A stretch of 64,000 nt of DNA from Novosphingobium terrae (GTDB lineage: Bacteria; Pseudomonadota; Alphaproteobacteria; Sphingomonadales; Sphingomonadaceae). Location of the stretch: assembly GCF_017163935.1 (NCBI RefSeq), contig NZ_JABVZR010000001.1:3224001-3288000 (forward strand), given 5' to 3'. Positions 54,340-64,000 of this stretch are shown in pieces (position 1 is the stretch's first letter; every line of letters starts with the position of its first letter). The translations under genes and the position numbers were made by a program. Below the pieces are notes generated by a model. That model worked only from the letters and a program-made list of their open reading frames with translations, did no database searches and had not been told where the DNA came from.

Positions 54340-55689
54340 TCAGCCTTCCTCGCCGTGAGCAGGGTCACCCTGCCCGGTCAGAACGTTGACGATCTGGCGG
54401 AAAGCCTCGCCGCGCGCCTCGAAATCGCGGAACTGGTCGAAGCTGGCGCAGGCGGGCGAGAGCAGCACCACATCGCCGGGCTTGGCCGCCTCGATGGCGC
54501 GGCGGATGGCCTCGCTCATCATCTCGGCGCGGACGACCGGCATATGGGGCGCAAGGATTTGCGCAAACAGCGGCCCGGCATCGCCAATCGTGTAAGCTGC
54601 GGCCACATTGGGGAAACCGCCCGCGCAATCGTCGAGATCCACGCCCTTGGGCAGGCCGCCGACGATCCAGTGCAGGCGCTTATGCCCCTCGACCGGCGGG
54701 AAAGCCGCCAGCGCGGGCGCGGTGGAGGCCGGGTTGGTCGCCTTGGAATCGTTGATGAAGATCACGCCATCGGATTCAGCCACGCGCTCCATGCGGTGCG
54801 GCAGGCCGTTGAAGCTTTTCAGCCCCTTTTCGATGGTGGCGTCATCCAGCCCCAACTCGCGCACGGCGGCGACAGCGGCCTGCGCATTGGCGCGGTTGTG
54901 GGGGCCGGCAAGGCTGGGCCAGTCGGCCTGATCGCCGGGCAGATCGACGCTCTCGATGAAGGTGAAGCGCTGGCCCTCGGGCGCATCGCGCAGCACATCC
55001 AGCGCCATTTCCGCCTTCATCTCGACCAGCGCCAGACGCCCAAGCGCCTGCATGCCGAACAGCCGCGCCTTGCTGGCGACATAGCCGTCGAAACCGTCAT
55101 AGCGGTCCAGATGATCGGGCGTGAGGTTGAGCAGCACCGCCACCTCGCAATCGAGCCGCTGCGTCAGATCGATCTGATAGGACGACAGCTCCAGCACATA
55201 GACGCCCCCGGCAGGCAGCGGTTCCTGACCCAGAATGGGCAGGCCGATGTTGCCGCCCATGATCGCGGGGATGCCCGCCACCTCCAGCAGATGCTTCGTC
55301 AGCGCGGTGGTGGTGGATTTGCCGTTGGTGCCGGTGATGCCCACAACCTTGTGAGCGGGCAGGGAATCGCGGCTCTGGGCGAAAAGCTCGATGTCGCAGA
55401 TCAGCGGCACGCCAGCGGCGCGGGCGGCATCGGCAATCGGGTGGCGGTTGATCGGCACGCCCGGCGAGACGACCATGCCCGCAAAACCGGTGAGGTCGAT
55501 CGCCAAAGGATCGGCCAGCACCACCTTGTCGCCATGGAGATCTGCCACGGCATTGCGCGGCTCTTCCTTGGCGTCCCATGCGGTCACCTGCGCCCCGCCC
55601 GCCACCAGCGCGGCCACAGCCGTCTGGCCAGAGCGGGCCAGCCCCAGCACCGCGTAACGTTTTCCGGCAAAGGCGGGGGAGGAGATCAT
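54340..55689 (-). CDS. murD: UDP-N-acetylmuramoyl-L-alanine–D-glutamate ligase
   Basis: The 449-residue Mur ligase has the N-terminal UDP-binding segment (VLGLARSGQTAVAAL), the ATP loop GITGTNGKSTTTAL and the later NDSKATNPAST. It adds D-glutamate to UDP-MurNAc-L-Ala. It follows mraY by 4 bp. Confidence 0.96.
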   Translation of the reverse strand: MISSPAFAGKRYAVLGLARSGQTAVAALVAGGAQVTAWDAKEEPRNAVADLHGDKVVLADPLAIDLTGFAGMVVSPGVPINRHPIADAARAAGVPLICDIELFAQSRDSLPAHKVVGITGTNGKSTTTALTKHLLEVAGIPAIMGGNIGLPILGQEPLPAGGVYVLELSSYQIDLTQRLDCEVAVLLNLTPDHLDRYDGFDGYVASKARLFGMQALGRLALVEMKAEMALDVLRDAPEGQRFTFIESVDLPGDQADWPSLAGPHNRANAQAAVAAVRELGLDDATIEKGLKSFNGLPHRMERVAESDGVIFINDSKATNPASTAPALAAFPPVEGHKRLHWIVGGLPKGVDLDDCAGGFPNVAAAYTIGDAGPLFAQILAPHMPVVRAEMMSEAIRRAIEAAKPGDVVLLSPACASFDQFRDFEARGEAFRQIVNVLTGQGDPAHGEEG

Positions 55690-55693
55690 CGGA

Positions 55694-56764
55694 TCAACGC
55701 AGCTTCAGCGTGGAGAGGCCGATCAGCGCCAGCACGATCGACACGATCCAGAAGCGGATCACCACGGTGGATTCGGCCCAGCCCTTCTGCTCGAAGTGGT
55801 GGTGGATCGGCGCCATGCGGAAGATGCGGCGCCCGGTGCGCTTGTAGAAGAACACCTGAATGATCACGCTGGCCGCCTCCATCACGAAGAGGCCGCCGAT
55901 GATCGCCAGCACGATCTCGTGATGCGCGGCCACAGCGATGGCGCCCAGCGCGCCGCCCAAGGCCAGCGAGCCGGTGTCGCCCATAAAGACGGCGGCAGGC
56001 GGCGCATTGAACCACAGGAAGCCAAGGCCAGCGCCCATGATCCCGGCGCAGAGGATCGCCAGTTCGCCAGCACGCGGCACATGGGGAATGCCCAGATAAT
56101 GGGTGTAGTCCACGCGGCCCGTCAGATAAGCGATGATCGCGAAAGCGCCCGCCGCGATGATGACGGGCATGGTGGCCAGACCGTCCAGACCGTCCGTCAG
56201 ATTCACCGCATTGCCCGCCCCCACGATCACAAAGGCCGCGAAGGGGTAATAGGCATAGCTGAGCGGAATATAGGTGTTGGGCAGGAAGGGCACATAGAGG
56301 TTGGTGCCGGTGTGCTGCACGATGATCCATGTCGCCACGCCCGCCACCGCGAATTCGGCGATCAGGCGCACCTTGCTGGAGACGCCCTTGGTGCTGCGCT
56401 TGGTCACCTTGTCGTAATCGTCGAGGAAGCCGATCACGCCGAAGCCGATGGTCACGGCAAGGCAGGCCCAGACGAAGGGATCGGTCAGGTCCATCCACAG
56501 CAGCATGGATGCCACCAGCGAGATCAGGATCATCAAGCCGCCCATGGTGGGCGTGCCGCGCTTGGCCAGATGGCTCTGCGGGCCGTCCTCGCGGATCGGC
56601 TGGCCCTTGCCCTGCTTGGCGCGCAGCATGGTGATGAAGCGCGGGCCGATGAACAGGCCGATGATCAGCGCGGTCATCAGCGCGGCGCCAGCCCGGAACG
56701 TCTGGTAACGCACCAGATTGGTCAGGCCCGCAAAATGGAACCACTGGGCGAGGAAGTAGAGCAT
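55694..56764 (-). CDS. mraY: Phospho-N-acetylmuramoyl-pentapeptide transferase
   Basis: The 356-residue membrane enzyme has ten hydrophobic helices and the family motifs [24 protein letters not shown] and [11 protein letters not shown] (the HHH metal/substrate site). It transfers phospho-MurNAc-pentapeptide to undecaprenyl phosphate, giving lipid I. It lies 19 bp after murF and 4 bp before murD. Confidence 0.97.
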   Translation of the reverse strand: MLYFLAQWFHFAGLTNLVRYQTFRAGAALMTALIIGLFIGPRFITMLRAKQGKGQPIREDGPQSHLAKRGTPTMGGLMILISLVASMLLWMDLTDPFVWACLAVTIGFGVIGFLDDYDKVTKRSTKGVSSKVRLIAEFAVAGVATWIIVQHTGTNLYVPFLPNTYIPLSYAYYPFAAFVIVGAGNAVNLTDGLDGLATMPVIIAAGAFAIIAYLTGRVDYTHYLGIPHVPRAGELAILCAGIMGAGLGFLWFNAPPAAVFMGDTGSLALGGALGAIAVAAHHEIVLAIIGGLFVMEAASVIIQVFFYKRTGRRIFRMAPIHHHFEQKGWAESTVVIRFWIVSIVLALIGLSTLKLR

Positions 56765-56783
56765 GGGCGTTCAGTATCGTCCG

Positions 56784-58268
56784 TTAAGCAGAGGGAGCGA
56801 GCAAGGTGGAAACCAGCTTGCCCAGACCGACAGAATTGGAACCCTTGACCAGCAGAGCGTCGCCATCGGCCAGCCCGAAGGCGACCAGACGGGCGATTGC
56901 CTCATCGGTGGTCTGGCAATGAGCGAAGGGGATGGGCTTGCCAAGCGCGGCTTTGCCCTCTGTCCCCAGCTCCTCGGCCAGCGCCGCCATTTCCGGGCCG
57001 ACCAGCAGGGCGAAATCAACCTTGGCATCCGCGATGGGCGCCAGCAGCTGGGCATGGAGCGCCGGGCCGAAATCGCCCAGCTCCTTCATGGCGCCCAGCA
57101 CGGCGATGCGACGCTTGGCCTTCTCCGCCCCCAGCACCGCCAAGGTGGAGCGCATCGAGGCCGGATTTGCGTTGTAGCTTTCATCCATCAGCAGCGCGGT
57201 GCCGCCATCCTTGGTGGTGATCTCCACCCGCGCACCGCGCCCGGCCAGCCCTTCCAGCTCGGCCATGGCCAGACCCGCCGCGCCGAAATCGGCACCCACA
57301 GCGCGCACCACGGCCATCACGGCGAGCGAGTTGATCACCCAATGCTCACCGGGCGAGGCCACGGTGTAGCACAGACGAATGTCGCCCAGATCGGCCGTCA
57401 CCAGCGATCCGCCGCTGCGTCCGCCCATCCCGGGCGAGGCCAGTGCATCGAGTAGCCGCACATCGGCATGCGCCGCGCGACCGAAAGACAGCACCTGCGC
57501 GCCCTTGGCCAGAGCGGCGGCCTTCAGGCGCTCGAAATAGGGGCTGTCAGCGGGGATGACGGCGGTGCCGCCCTCGACCAGACCTTCGAAGATTTCCGCC
57601 TTGGCGTCGGCAATCGCCTCTTCCGAGCCCAGATTCTCGATATGGGCCGGGGCGATGTTGGTGATCACCGCGACATGCGGCTTCACCTGCGCCGTCAGGC
57701 CGGAGATTTCCCCGGCATGGTTCATCCCCATCTCGAAGATGCCATAGAGCGTGCGCGCGGGCATGCGCGACAGGCTGAGCGGCACGCCGACATGGTTGTT
57801 GTAGCTTTTCACCGAACGATGCGCCCCGCCCCGGCTCGACCGGTCGAGCGCGGCATAGATCGCCTCTTTCACGCTGGTCTTGCCGACCGAGCCGGTGACG
57901 CCGATGATCTTCGCCTCAGGCAGCACGCGGGCACGGGCGGCAGCGCCCAAGGCCTGAAGCGCGGCGAAGCTGTCCTTAACCAGCACATGGGGCGCATCGA
58001 CGGGATGTTCGGCCACGACAAGGCTGGCGCCGCGCGTCATGGCGGTGGGGATGAAGCGGTGGCCGTCCATCGCCTCGCCGCGCATGGCGAAGAACAACCC
58101 GCCCTCGCCGATCTCACGCGAGTCGGTGGCGACATTGGCGATAAAGCAGTCTTCGCTCGTGGTGCCGCCGATGGCTTTCGCCACGCTGGCAGCATCCCAC
58201 AGGGCGGTGGGCAGCGCATCTGCGGGTTCTTCGGGCCAGTCCATGATGCGGGCCTTTTTCGTCATCAT
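56784..58268 (-). CDS. murF: UDP-N-acetylmuramoyl-tripeptide–D-alanyl-D-alanine ligase
   Basis: The 494-residue Mur ligase has the ATP loop GVTGSVGKTSVKEA, a following NNHVGVPLS and the C-terminal DESYNANPASMR. It adds the D-Ala-D-Ala made by Ddl. It starts with two ATGs; the first overlaps the murE stop by ATGA. Confidence 0.96.
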   Translation of the reverse strand: MMTKKARIMDWPEEPADALPTALWDAASVAKAIGGTTSEDCFIANVATDSREIGEGGLFFAMRGEAMDGHRFIPTAMTRGASLVVAEHPVDAPHVLVKDSFAALQALGAAARARVLPEAKIIGVTGSVGKTSVKEAIYAALDRSSRGGAHRSVKSYNNHVGVPLSLSRMPARTLYGIFEMGMNHAGEISGLTAQVKPHVAVITNIAPAHIENLGSEEAIADAKAEIFEGLVEGGTAVIPADSPYFERLKAAALAKGAQVLSFGRAAHADVRLLDALASPGMGGRSGGSLVTADLGDIRLCYTVASPGEHWVINSLAVMAVVRAVGADFGAAGLAMAELEGLAGRGARVEITTKDGGTALLMDESYNANPASMRSTLAVLGAEKAKRRIAVLGAMKELGDFGPALHAQLLAPIADAKVDFALLVGPEMAALAEELGTEGKAALGKPIPFAHCQTTDEAIARLVAFGLADGDALLVKGSNSVGLGKLVSTLLAPSA

Positions 58269-59800
58269 TTTAACTCCTGCGCCCCCGCGACCTGTCCGGC
58301 ATATTCACGGGCGACGGCCACATCGTCGAAAGGCAGCACGCGCATCGCATCGCCGCGCCCCACGATCTGGCCTTGCTCATGTCCCTTGCCCGCGATCAAG
58401 ACGATATCCCCCGCTTCGGCCAGAGATATCCCCCGCGCAATGGCCTCACGCCGGTCACCCACCTCAAACACCTCGGCCAGAGGCGCGTCCATGCCGGCCA
58501 GAATGGCGGCGCGGATGGTGGCGGGGTCTTCCCCGCGCGGGTTGTCATCGGTGACGATGGCGATGTCGGCGTGATCAGCGGCGATGCGGCCCATGGCGGG
58601 GCGCTTGCCCTCATCGCGGTCGCCGCCCGCGCCAAAGACGACGATCAGCTGGCCATGCACATGCGGGCGCAGCGCGGCAATTGCGGCTTCCAGCGCATCG
58701 GGCGTATGGGCGTAATCGACATAGGCGGGCGCCCCGGCGCGGTTGAGCCCGGCGCGCTCCAGGCGGCCACGCACCGGTTGCAGGCGCGAGAGGCCATCGA
58801 AGACCTGCGCCGCGCCGATGCCGCTGGCCAGCGCCAGCCCGGCGGAGACCAGCGCATTGGCGGCCTGATAGGCGCCGATCAGGGGCAGGTTGATGGTCCT
58901 GGTAACGCCCTCATGCTCGACAACCAGCTGCTGCCCCAGCAGGCCCGGCGTGCGGCTGACAAGGCGCAGGGTCTCGCCCTTCTCGCCCACGGTAAGCAGG
59001 CGCAGGCCACGCTGCCTGGCCACAGCCATCGCGCGGTCCGACCACTCATCATCGGCCCAGATCACCGCTGCGCCGCCCTCTTCCACCACTTCAGTGAAAA
59101 GGCGCATCTTGGCGGCGAAATAGTCCTCCATATCGGCGTGATAATCGAGGTGATCGCGGCTCAGGTTGGTGAAACCGCCCGCCACCACGCGCGGCCCTTC
59201 ATTGCGATATTGCGAGAGACCGTGGCTGGAGGCCTCATAGGCGACATGGGTCACGCCCTCACGCGCCAGCCCGGCCAGATTGGCGAGGAACGTCACGATG
59301 TCCGGCGTGGTCAGCCCGGTGTAGGTCGTTTCCTGAGGCGTGGTGACGCCCAAAGTGCCGATGCTGGCGGCGGGATGGCCCGCCATGCGCCACAGCTGGC
59401 GGGTCATCTCCACGCAGGAGGTCTTGCCGTTGGTGCCGGTGACGGCCACCAGCGTTTCCGGCACGGGCTGATAGAAGCCAGAGGCCAGCTGGGCGAAGGC
59501 CAGACGCGGTTCGGCGGCGGCGATATGGATCGCGCCTTCCACCTTCGCCTCGGGGCGCGCCACCACGGCGACAGCGCCAGCGGCCACGGCGGCGGGAATG
59601 AAATCCTCACCATTCACGCGCAGGCCGGGAAACGCGCCAAAAACGTTACCCGGCGCAACCTTGCGGTTATCGATTGCAAAGCCGGTGATGTTCACATCGC
59701 CGGAAGGGGGGCCGGAAGGGGCAAAACCGGTGACGCCAAGGTCACCGGTTTCGTTGAAACCTTCAAGTCCCGCCTGCGCGGCCAGAGCGCCCAGCTTCAT
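58265..59800 (-). CDS. murE: UDP-N-acetylmuramoyl-tripeptide synthetase, meso-diaminopimelate type
   Basis: The 511-residue ligase has ATP loop VTGTNGKTSCVEMT and, in the C-terminal domain, DNPRGEDP, the motif that selects meso-diaminopimelate over lysine. This points to a Gram-negative wall chemistry. It overlaps ftsI upstream and murF downstream by ATGA at both ends. Confidence 0.96.
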   Translation of the reverse strand: MKLGALAAQAGLEGFNETGDLGVTGFAPSGPPSGDVNITGFAIDNRKVAPGNVFGAFPGLRVNGEDFIPAAVAAGAVAVVARPEAKVEGAIHIAAAEPRLAFAQLASGFYQPVPETLVAVTGTNGKTSCVEMTRQLWRMAGHPAASIGTLGVTTPQETTYTGLTTPDIVTFLANLAGLAREGVTHVAYEASSHGLSQYRNEGPRVVAGGFTNLSRDHLDYHADMEDYFAAKMRLFTEVVEEGGAAVIWADDEWSDRAMAVARQRGLRLLTVGEKGETLRLVSRTPGLLGQQLVVEHEGVTRTINLPLIGAYQAANALVSAGLALASGIGAAQVFDGLSRLQPVRGRLERAGLNRAGAPAYVDYAHTPDALEAAIAALRPHVHGQLIVVFGAGGDRDEGKRPAMGRIAADHADIAIVTDDNPRGEDPATIRAAILAGMDAPLAEVFEVGDRREAIARGISLAEAGDIVLIAGKGHEQGQIVGRGDAMRVLPFDDVAVAREYAGQVAGAQELK

Positions 59801-61683
59801 TCGCCTTGTCCATTCGCAATCAACGGGGCAATATCGGAAATGTCGATATCGCGGGTCTGATCAGGCATCACGCCCAACAAGGGTCCGATCTTGGGAATCA
59901 AGCGCCCTACGATGGGTGCGGCATTCCATGCGGCAGTCCGCTGGTAGGAGGTGGCGGCATTGCGCTGCGGCTCGTCCAGCGTGGAGATCACCACATAGCG
60001 CGGCTTGTCCATCGGGAAGGCCGCGGCGAAGGTCGTGACCACCTTGTCCTTGTGATAGCCATGGGCGTCCGAACGCTCGGCGGTGCCGGTCTTGCCGCCC
60101 ACGCGGTAGCCCGCCGCATTGGCGCTGCGGCCCGTGCCGTTCGAGACGATGGCGCGCAGCAGCTGGCGGATGCGCGCGCTGGTGCTGGCCTTCCAGATGC
60201 GGCGGCCTTCGGGGATATGGCCCGGGTCCAGCTTGAACAGCGTGGCCGGGCGCCACACGCCGCCATTGACCAGCGCGGCATAGGCACAGGCCAGATGCAA
60301 CTCGGTGATCGAGATGCCATGGCCATAGGCCACGGTGGTGTTGCTGACCCGCGTCCACAGACCATGCGAATCCGGCTTGGGCCAGATGGGGGCGCCACGC
60401 GCGGGCAGCTCGATATGCGGACGCTCGCCAAAGCCAAGGCGATGGAAGGTGTCCATCATGCGCTGCGGGCCGATCTGGTCGCCCAGCTGCGCCAGCACGA
60501 TGTTCGAGGAATGGATCAGCGCCTCGGGAATGTTCAGCGAGGCGCCAAAATTCGCGTCATCATGCACAAGGTGGCCGCCCACCTCGCGCTGGCCGCCCGC
60601 CGGGAAGCGCGTGGCCATATCGCGCAGCACGCCATTGTCGATGGCCACAGCCACGGTGATCGGCTTGATGACGCTGCCCAGCTCGAAGGGCTGGCTGGAG
60701 ATCAGGTTGAAGGTGTGCTTGGCACCCTCGGCATCGATGGCATTGGGATTGAAGGCGGGCAGCGAGGCCAGAGCCACCACCTCGCCGGTGTCCACATCCA
60801 TCACGATGCCCGCCGCGCTGCGCGCCTGAGCGCGCGCCAGACCCCAGGCGAGGTCGGCTTCCAGAGCGCCCTGCACGCGCGCATCGATGGAGAGCTGCAT
60901 CGGCGTGCCGCGCTGCGCCGGATCGGTCAGGCGCTGGTCATAGACCTTTTCGAGGCCGACCTGCCCGTGCCCGTTGTTGTCGACAAAGCCGAGGATATGC
61001 GCGCCCATCGATCCTTGCGGATAGTAACGCTCATTCTCGCGCGGGAATTCCAGCGCGGGCTCACCCAGCGCGTGAACGCGGTTGGCCTCGTCCGGCAGGA
61101 TGCGGCGGCGCAGATAGCCCGGCTCATCGCTGGAGAGCCGCTTGGTCAGCGCATCGACATCCTCATCGGGGAAGATGCGGACCAGCGCCTGCGCCACTTC
61201 CTTGGGGCTGCGCACCAGCGCACCGCCCTCACCCGTGCCCAGCGCCTTGGGGTTGAACCACAGGGCATAGGCGGGGAAAGCGCGGGCCAAAGACATGCCG
61301 TTGCGGTCGATAATCTCGGCGCGGCGCGCGGTGTAGGCACTGCTCGGCACATCGGCGCGACCGGTCTTGGTCAGCCCCAGATGCATAATACGGATTTCCG
61401 CGATCAGCGCGATCAGCGCAAAGCCGATCAGCACCAGCAGGGTGCGCCAGCGCGCCACCGTGAGCGCGCGCGAGCGTTGATGCACCAGATCGACGCGGCT
61501 GGCCGAAATCACCGCATTATGGCGCTGCCCGATGCCGATCACCGTGGCACTGGCGCCATAGCGCATCGAGACCGCGCCATTGGCCGGCACCCCCAACGGC
61601 ACATGGCCCAAGGCGCGAACCTCAGGCCTGTTACGGCGCGGTTGATCGCCACCCGACTGATCATCAAGGGGCCGCGTGGCCAT
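59797..61683 (-). CDS. ftsI: Septal peptidoglycan transpeptidase FtsI (PBP3)
   Basis: The 628-residue class B penicillin-binding protein has a cytoplasmic N-terminus of ~80 residues and one membrane helix (TLLVLIGFALIALIAEIRI). A pedestal domain follows, then a transpeptidase domain with S-x-x-K in GSVIKP, S-x-N in HSSNIVLAQ and K-T-G in GGKTGTAER. It cross-links septal wall with FtsW. The basic N-terminal extension is longer than in E. coli PBP3. It starts 5 bp after ftsL. Confidence 0.96.
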   Translation of the reverse strand: MATRPLDDQSGGDQPRRNRPEVRALGHVPLGVPANGAVSMRYGASATVIGIGQRHNAVISASRVDLVHQRSRALTVARWRTLLVLIGFALIALIAEIRIMHLGLTKTGRADVPSSAYTARRAEIIDRNGMSLARAFPAYALWFNPKALGTGEGGALVRSPKEVAQALVRIFPDEDVDALTKRLSSDEPGYLRRRILPDEANRVHALGEPALEFPRENERYYPQGSMGAHILGFVDNNGHGQVGLEKVYDQRLTDPAQRGTPMQLSIDARVQGALEADLAWGLARAQARSAAGIVMDVDTGEVVALASLPAFNPNAIDAEGAKHTFNLISSQPFELGSVIKPITVAVAIDNGVLRDMATRFPAGGQREVGGHLVHDDANFGASLNIPEALIHSSNIVLAQLGDQIGPQRMMDTFHRLGFGERPHIELPARGAPIWPKPDSHGLWTRVSNTTVAYGHGISITELHLACAYAALVNGGVWRPATLFKLDPGHIPEGRRIWKASTSARIRQLLRAIVSNGTGRSANAAGYRVGGKTGTAERSDAHGYHKDKVVTTFAAAFPMDKPRYVVISTLDEPQRNAATSYQRTAAWNAAPIVGRLIPKIGPLLGVMPDQTRDIDISDIAPLIANGQGE

Positions 61684-61688
61684 CGCGC

Positions 61689-62204
61689 TTACTCCGCGTG
61701 CTCGCCGGAGAGCGAACCGACCTGCGAGAGGCGATCCTCAAGCTGGCTGGCCCGAAGCGGCTTGCGCACGCCATCGCGGGGCACCTCGCCCGCCACCGCC
61801 GAGCCGATGATGCGCCCGGCCAGCGGCTGCACCGCCGACACGATGCCCGGGCGGCCATCGGCGTCGGCACTGGCCACGCGGATCTGGGGCGGTGCGTCAG
61901 GCGAAGCCGCCTTGCCCAGCACGGCGAGCTGACGCTCATTTTCCAGATATTGCGCGGGCTTGGGCGCTTCGAGGCCGAAGTCCACATCGTTGAAGGCGGT
62001 GAGCTGCTGCTGGCTGGCGCGGGTCTGGAACTCGGTGTCGAGCAGCATCTTCTCGCGGTTCAGCTCGGTGATCTGGCGGTCGGCCAGACGCACTTCGCTC
62101 TTCACGGCGTTCACCCGCACGGTCAGCGCCATCATCAGGGCAAAACAGATGGTCAGCGCCATGCCCCAGCCGATGGTGTGCAGGCGGTCACGGGTCATGA
62201 TCAT
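61689..62204 (-). CDS. ftsL: FtsL-like cell division protein
   Basis: The 171-residue protein sits between rsmH and ftsI, the place of ftsL. It has one N-terminal membrane helix (~12–30) followed by a short coiled-coil-like stretch ([20 protein letters not shown]), then an extended region not seen in short FtsL proteins. It should join FtsB and FtsQ in the periplasm. Its identity rests mainly on topology and position. It overlaps rsmH by ATGA. Confidence 0.82.
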   Translation of the reverse strand: MIMTRDRLHTIGWGMALTICFALMMALTVRVNAVKSEVRLADRQITELNREKMLLDTEFQTRASQQQLTAFNDVDFGLEAPKPAQYLENERQLAVLGKAASPDAPPQIRVASADADGRPGIVSAVQPLAGRIIGSAVAGEVPRDGVRKPLRASQLEDRLSQVGSLSGEHAE

Positions 62205-63196
62205 GCGGACCTCCGAAGTCGCGCGGGAGTGGTGGTGCGGGTGGCGTGGCGCAAGGTGGCGGAGCGGGCACGCGGATTGCGGTCCAGCTCCTCCTGCGAA
62301 GGACGAATGGCTTTGGAAACCTTGGTGAAGACCGCGGGCGGTGCCTCGGCAGCGACGGGCACATAGCGCGAGGTGGCGGGCACATCGCCGCTGGCCGCCT
62401 TGAGGTACTGCTTGACCATGCGGTCTTCCAGACTGTGGAAGCTGACGATGGCCAACTTGCCCTCGGGCGCCAGCAGAGCCTCGGCGGCGGACATGGCCGC
62501 CTCCAGCTCGCCCAGCTCGTCGTTCACATGGATGCGGATCGCCTGAAAGCTGCGCGTTGCCGGGTCTTTGGGCATATGCGGCTTGTGGCCCAGCGCGCGG
62601 CGAATGATGTTCGCCAGTTGCCCGGTGGTCTCGATGGGGCGCGCGCCGACGATGAAACGCGCGACACGGCGCGACTGGCGCTCCTCGCCGTAGCGGAAGA
62701 GCACGTCGGCGATTTCGGCTTCATCCGCCGTGTTGACGAAATCGGCGGCGCTGGGGCCGTCCTGTTCCATCCGCATATCGAGCGCGGCATCCATCGAAAA
62801 GCTGAAGCCACGCTCCGCCTGATCGAGCTGCATCGAGGAGACGCCGATGTCCAGCGTGACGCCGTCGACTTGGCGCACGCCTGCCTCGGCCAGCGCTTCG
62901 GCCATTTCAGAGAAGCGGCGGGGGTGCAGGATCAGGCGCGGGTTCTCGCCCTGCGCCTCGGGCCAGAGGCGGCCATTGCGGATCGCATCGGGGTCGCGAT
63001 CGAAGGCATGCACGGTCGCGCCCGCCGCCAGCAGGGCGCGGGTGTAGCCGCCCGCCCCGAAGGTGCCATCGACCACCACGGCGCCGGGGCGCGGTGCAAG
63101 GGCGGCAATCACCTCAGCGATCAGCACGGGAATATGCGGGGCGTCGGCGGGGGTGAGCGCGACGGGATCGAGCGCGGGATCGAGTTCGGGGCTCAT
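62201..63196 (-). CDS. rsmH: 16S rRNA (cytosine(1402)-N4)-methyltransferase
   Basis: The 331-residue protein has the RsmH/MraW layout: HIPVL near the N-terminus, the SAM loop [35 protein letters not shown] and the late [11 protein letters not shown]. It methylates C1402 in the ribosomal decoding centre. The ATG at 63196 overlaps the mraZ stop by ATGA. Confidence 0.96.
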   Translation of the reverse strand: MSPELDPALDPVALTPADAPHIPVLIAEVIAALAPRPGAVVVDGTFGAGGYTRALLAAGATVHAFDRDPDAIRNGRLWPEAQGENPRLILHPRRFSEMAEALAEAGVRQVDGVTLDIGVSSMQLDQAERGFSFSMDAALDMRMEQDGPSAADFVNTADEAEIADVLFRYGEERQSRRVARFIVGARPIETTGQLANIIRRALGHKPHMPKDPATRSFQAIRIHVNDELGELEAAMSAAEALLAPEGKLAIVSFHSLEDRMVKQYLKAASGDVPATSRYVPVAAEAPPAVFTKVSKAIRPSQEELDRNPRARSATLRHATRTTTPARLRRSA

Positions 63197-63681
63197 TTGC
63201 GCGCCCCCTCGGTCAGGCTGGCGCAGGCGGCCTGGGCACTAGCCCATTGCGGACCGTCCTGACGGGCGAGCACTTCGGGCGACCACAGGGTGAAGAAGGG
63301 ACCGGCACCCTGATAGTAGATGGCATCGCCAATCCCGCCCAGTGCACGCAGGTGAGCGGGGATGATGAAGCGGCCCGAACCGTCGAAGCTGATTTCCGCG
63401 CAGTCGAAGAGCTGGAAATAGCGCATGTCGCGGTCGAAAGGCTGGCTGGCGCGGGCGGCCATTTCTTCCTCGCGGTCGATCTGACCCATCAGCCCTTCGC
63501 GGCGCGACAGGCCATAGCCGATCAGGCAGTCCCATTTGTCATGCTTGGAGACCAGCAGCAGGCCCTTGCCCTCGCTCGATTCGGTGACGGTCTTGCGGAA
63601 TGCGGCGGGCAGCACAAAGCGGTCCTTGTCACCCTTCGGCGAGAAGCCCTGACCACTGTATATGACCGGCTTGCCAGTCAC
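63193..63681 (-). CDS. mraZ: Transcriptional regulator MraZ
   Basis: The 162-residue protein has two AbrB-like halves, with [13 protein letters not shown] in the first and [15 protein letters not shown] in the second. MraZ binds repeats upstream of its own operon and represses the dcw genes. It starts with GTG 63681 preceded by a GGGG-containing site. It is the first gene of the cluster, and the promoter must lie in 63682–64000. Classic TGGGN box repeats are not obvious there. Confidence 0.94.
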   Translation of the reverse strand: MTGKPVIYSGQGFSPKGDKDRFVLPAAFRKTVTESSEGKGLLLVSKHDKWDCLIGYGLSRREGLMGQIDREEEMAARASQPFDRDMRYFQLFDCAEISFDGSGRFIIPAHLRALGGIGDAIYYQGAGPFFTLWSPEVLARQDGPQWASAQAACASLTEGARK

Positions 63682-64000
63682 CCCGTCTCTTCCCCGTCGC
63701 TAAAAAAGCCCCATGAGCGAAGGACAAAGAGCCACGATCCGGCGCGGCGCCCGATACGCCAACACCGACTGCCTTTCAGCAAACGCCGTGAATCCCTGTC
63801 CCGATGCGCAATACTTACCGTTTCGTGTGCGGGCAGGGAAGCCACATTGCGGGAATTTATGCCACCTTATGCCCGAAAGACAATCATAACATTGTTTTTA
63901 AAAGGATATTTTTGAAAATGCGGGGAAAGCATGATAACCAAAAACTTACCATAACACCCCGCAGAGAAACCACGACGGCATGAAGCAGGCTGAAAAAGCG
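63682..64000. other. 319-bp region upstream of mraZ
   Basis: This stretch is clearly AT-richer between 63850 and 63960 than the rest of the window and must hold the dcw promoter on the minus strand. No gene is supported; the plus-strand frame that crosses it is antisense to mraZ. No terminator or tRNA is seen. Confidence 0.6.
63855..63883 (-). promoter_or_regulatory. Candidate sigma-70 promoter of the dcw cluster
   Basis: On the minus strand TTGTCT (63878–63883) is followed after 17 bp by ATAAAT (63855–63860). Transcription would start near 63848, leaving a leader of about 165 nt before mraZ, long enough for MraZ operators. Confidence 0.4.

Noticed and set aside
63682..63850. MraZ operator repeats upstream of mraZ
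   Set aside because: No set of TGGGN repeats at 10-bp spacing could be found; only two GTGGC words 20 bp apart were seen.

Overview
The window is high-GC DNA with dense coding on both strands. It looks like the chromosome of an alphaproteobacterium of the order Sphingomonadales, most like Novosphingobium. This rests on gene content and layout: a 16-gene dcw (division and cell wall) cluster from mraZ to ftsZ, a cobA–DUF2849–cysI–DUF934–cysH sulfate-assimilation operon, an SSS-type hybrid histidine kinase, and meso-DAP-type MurE. The genus is inference; no rRNA or marker comparison could be run.

Layout. (1) 1–3.9 kb: the 3' end of an M20 amidohydrolase, a GNAT acetyltransferase, a fused permease–ATPase ABC protein and a lipoprotein binding protein. 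These are the parts of an acetylate / import / deacetylate pathway for a modified amino acid, like the B. subtilis yxe and ytm operons. (2) 3.9–5.7 kb: a MarR regulator with a perfect operator-like palindrome, overlapping an MFS exporter gene. (3) 5.7–8.4 kb: a UdgX-type uracil-DNA-binding protein fused to a DUF4130 domain, overlapping a radical-SAM DNA-repair-type partner. (4) 8.6–15.5 kb: HU, a membrane GGDEF–EAL protein, two small membrane proteins, a secreted hypothetical protein, an exported class-V aminotransferase and a second GNAT. (5) 15.7–19.9 kb: a LuxR-type response regulator convergent with a CrbS/MxtR-like hybrid kinase, separated by a palindromic repeat. (6) 19.9–26.6 kb: a GT4 glycosyltransferase with an LpxH-like phosphoesterase, ppx/gppA with ppk1, and queF. 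(7) 26.7–34.6 kb: a Pro/Ala-rich membrane protein, a sulfurtransferase, metC-like, then the sulfite/sulfate reduction operon. (8) 34.6–38.7 kb: epimerase–proB–obgE and tRNA-Ala(CGC); two copies of a structured ~235 bp element flank epimerase–proB. (9) 38.8–44.1 kb: a polyproline lipoprotein, a BI-1-family membrane protein, proC with a YbjN protein, and a TPR–SPOR protein. (10) 44.2–63.7 kb: the dcw cluster on the minus strand, transcribed mraZ → ftsZ with mostly 4-nt stop/start overlaps and an intrinsic terminator after ftsZ.

How the genes work together. The dcw genes build lipid II (MurB–MurF, Ddl, MraY, MurG) and the septal machine that uses it (FtsW, FtsI, FtsL, FtsQ, FtsA, FtsZ); the SPOR protein just beyond ftsZ probably binds septal peptidoglycan. 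The cys genes take activated sulfate to sulfide with siroheme made through CobA, and the upstream PLP enzyme and sulfurtransferase also handle sulfur amino acids. ProB and ProC supply proline. Ppk1 and Ppx/GppA form a polyphosphate make/break pair.

The least explained signals are the duplicated nested-palindrome element (34649–34886 and 37101–37334), the histidine-rich periplasmic tail of FtsQ, the UdgX/radical-SAM pair, and DnaA-box-like sites next to division genes.
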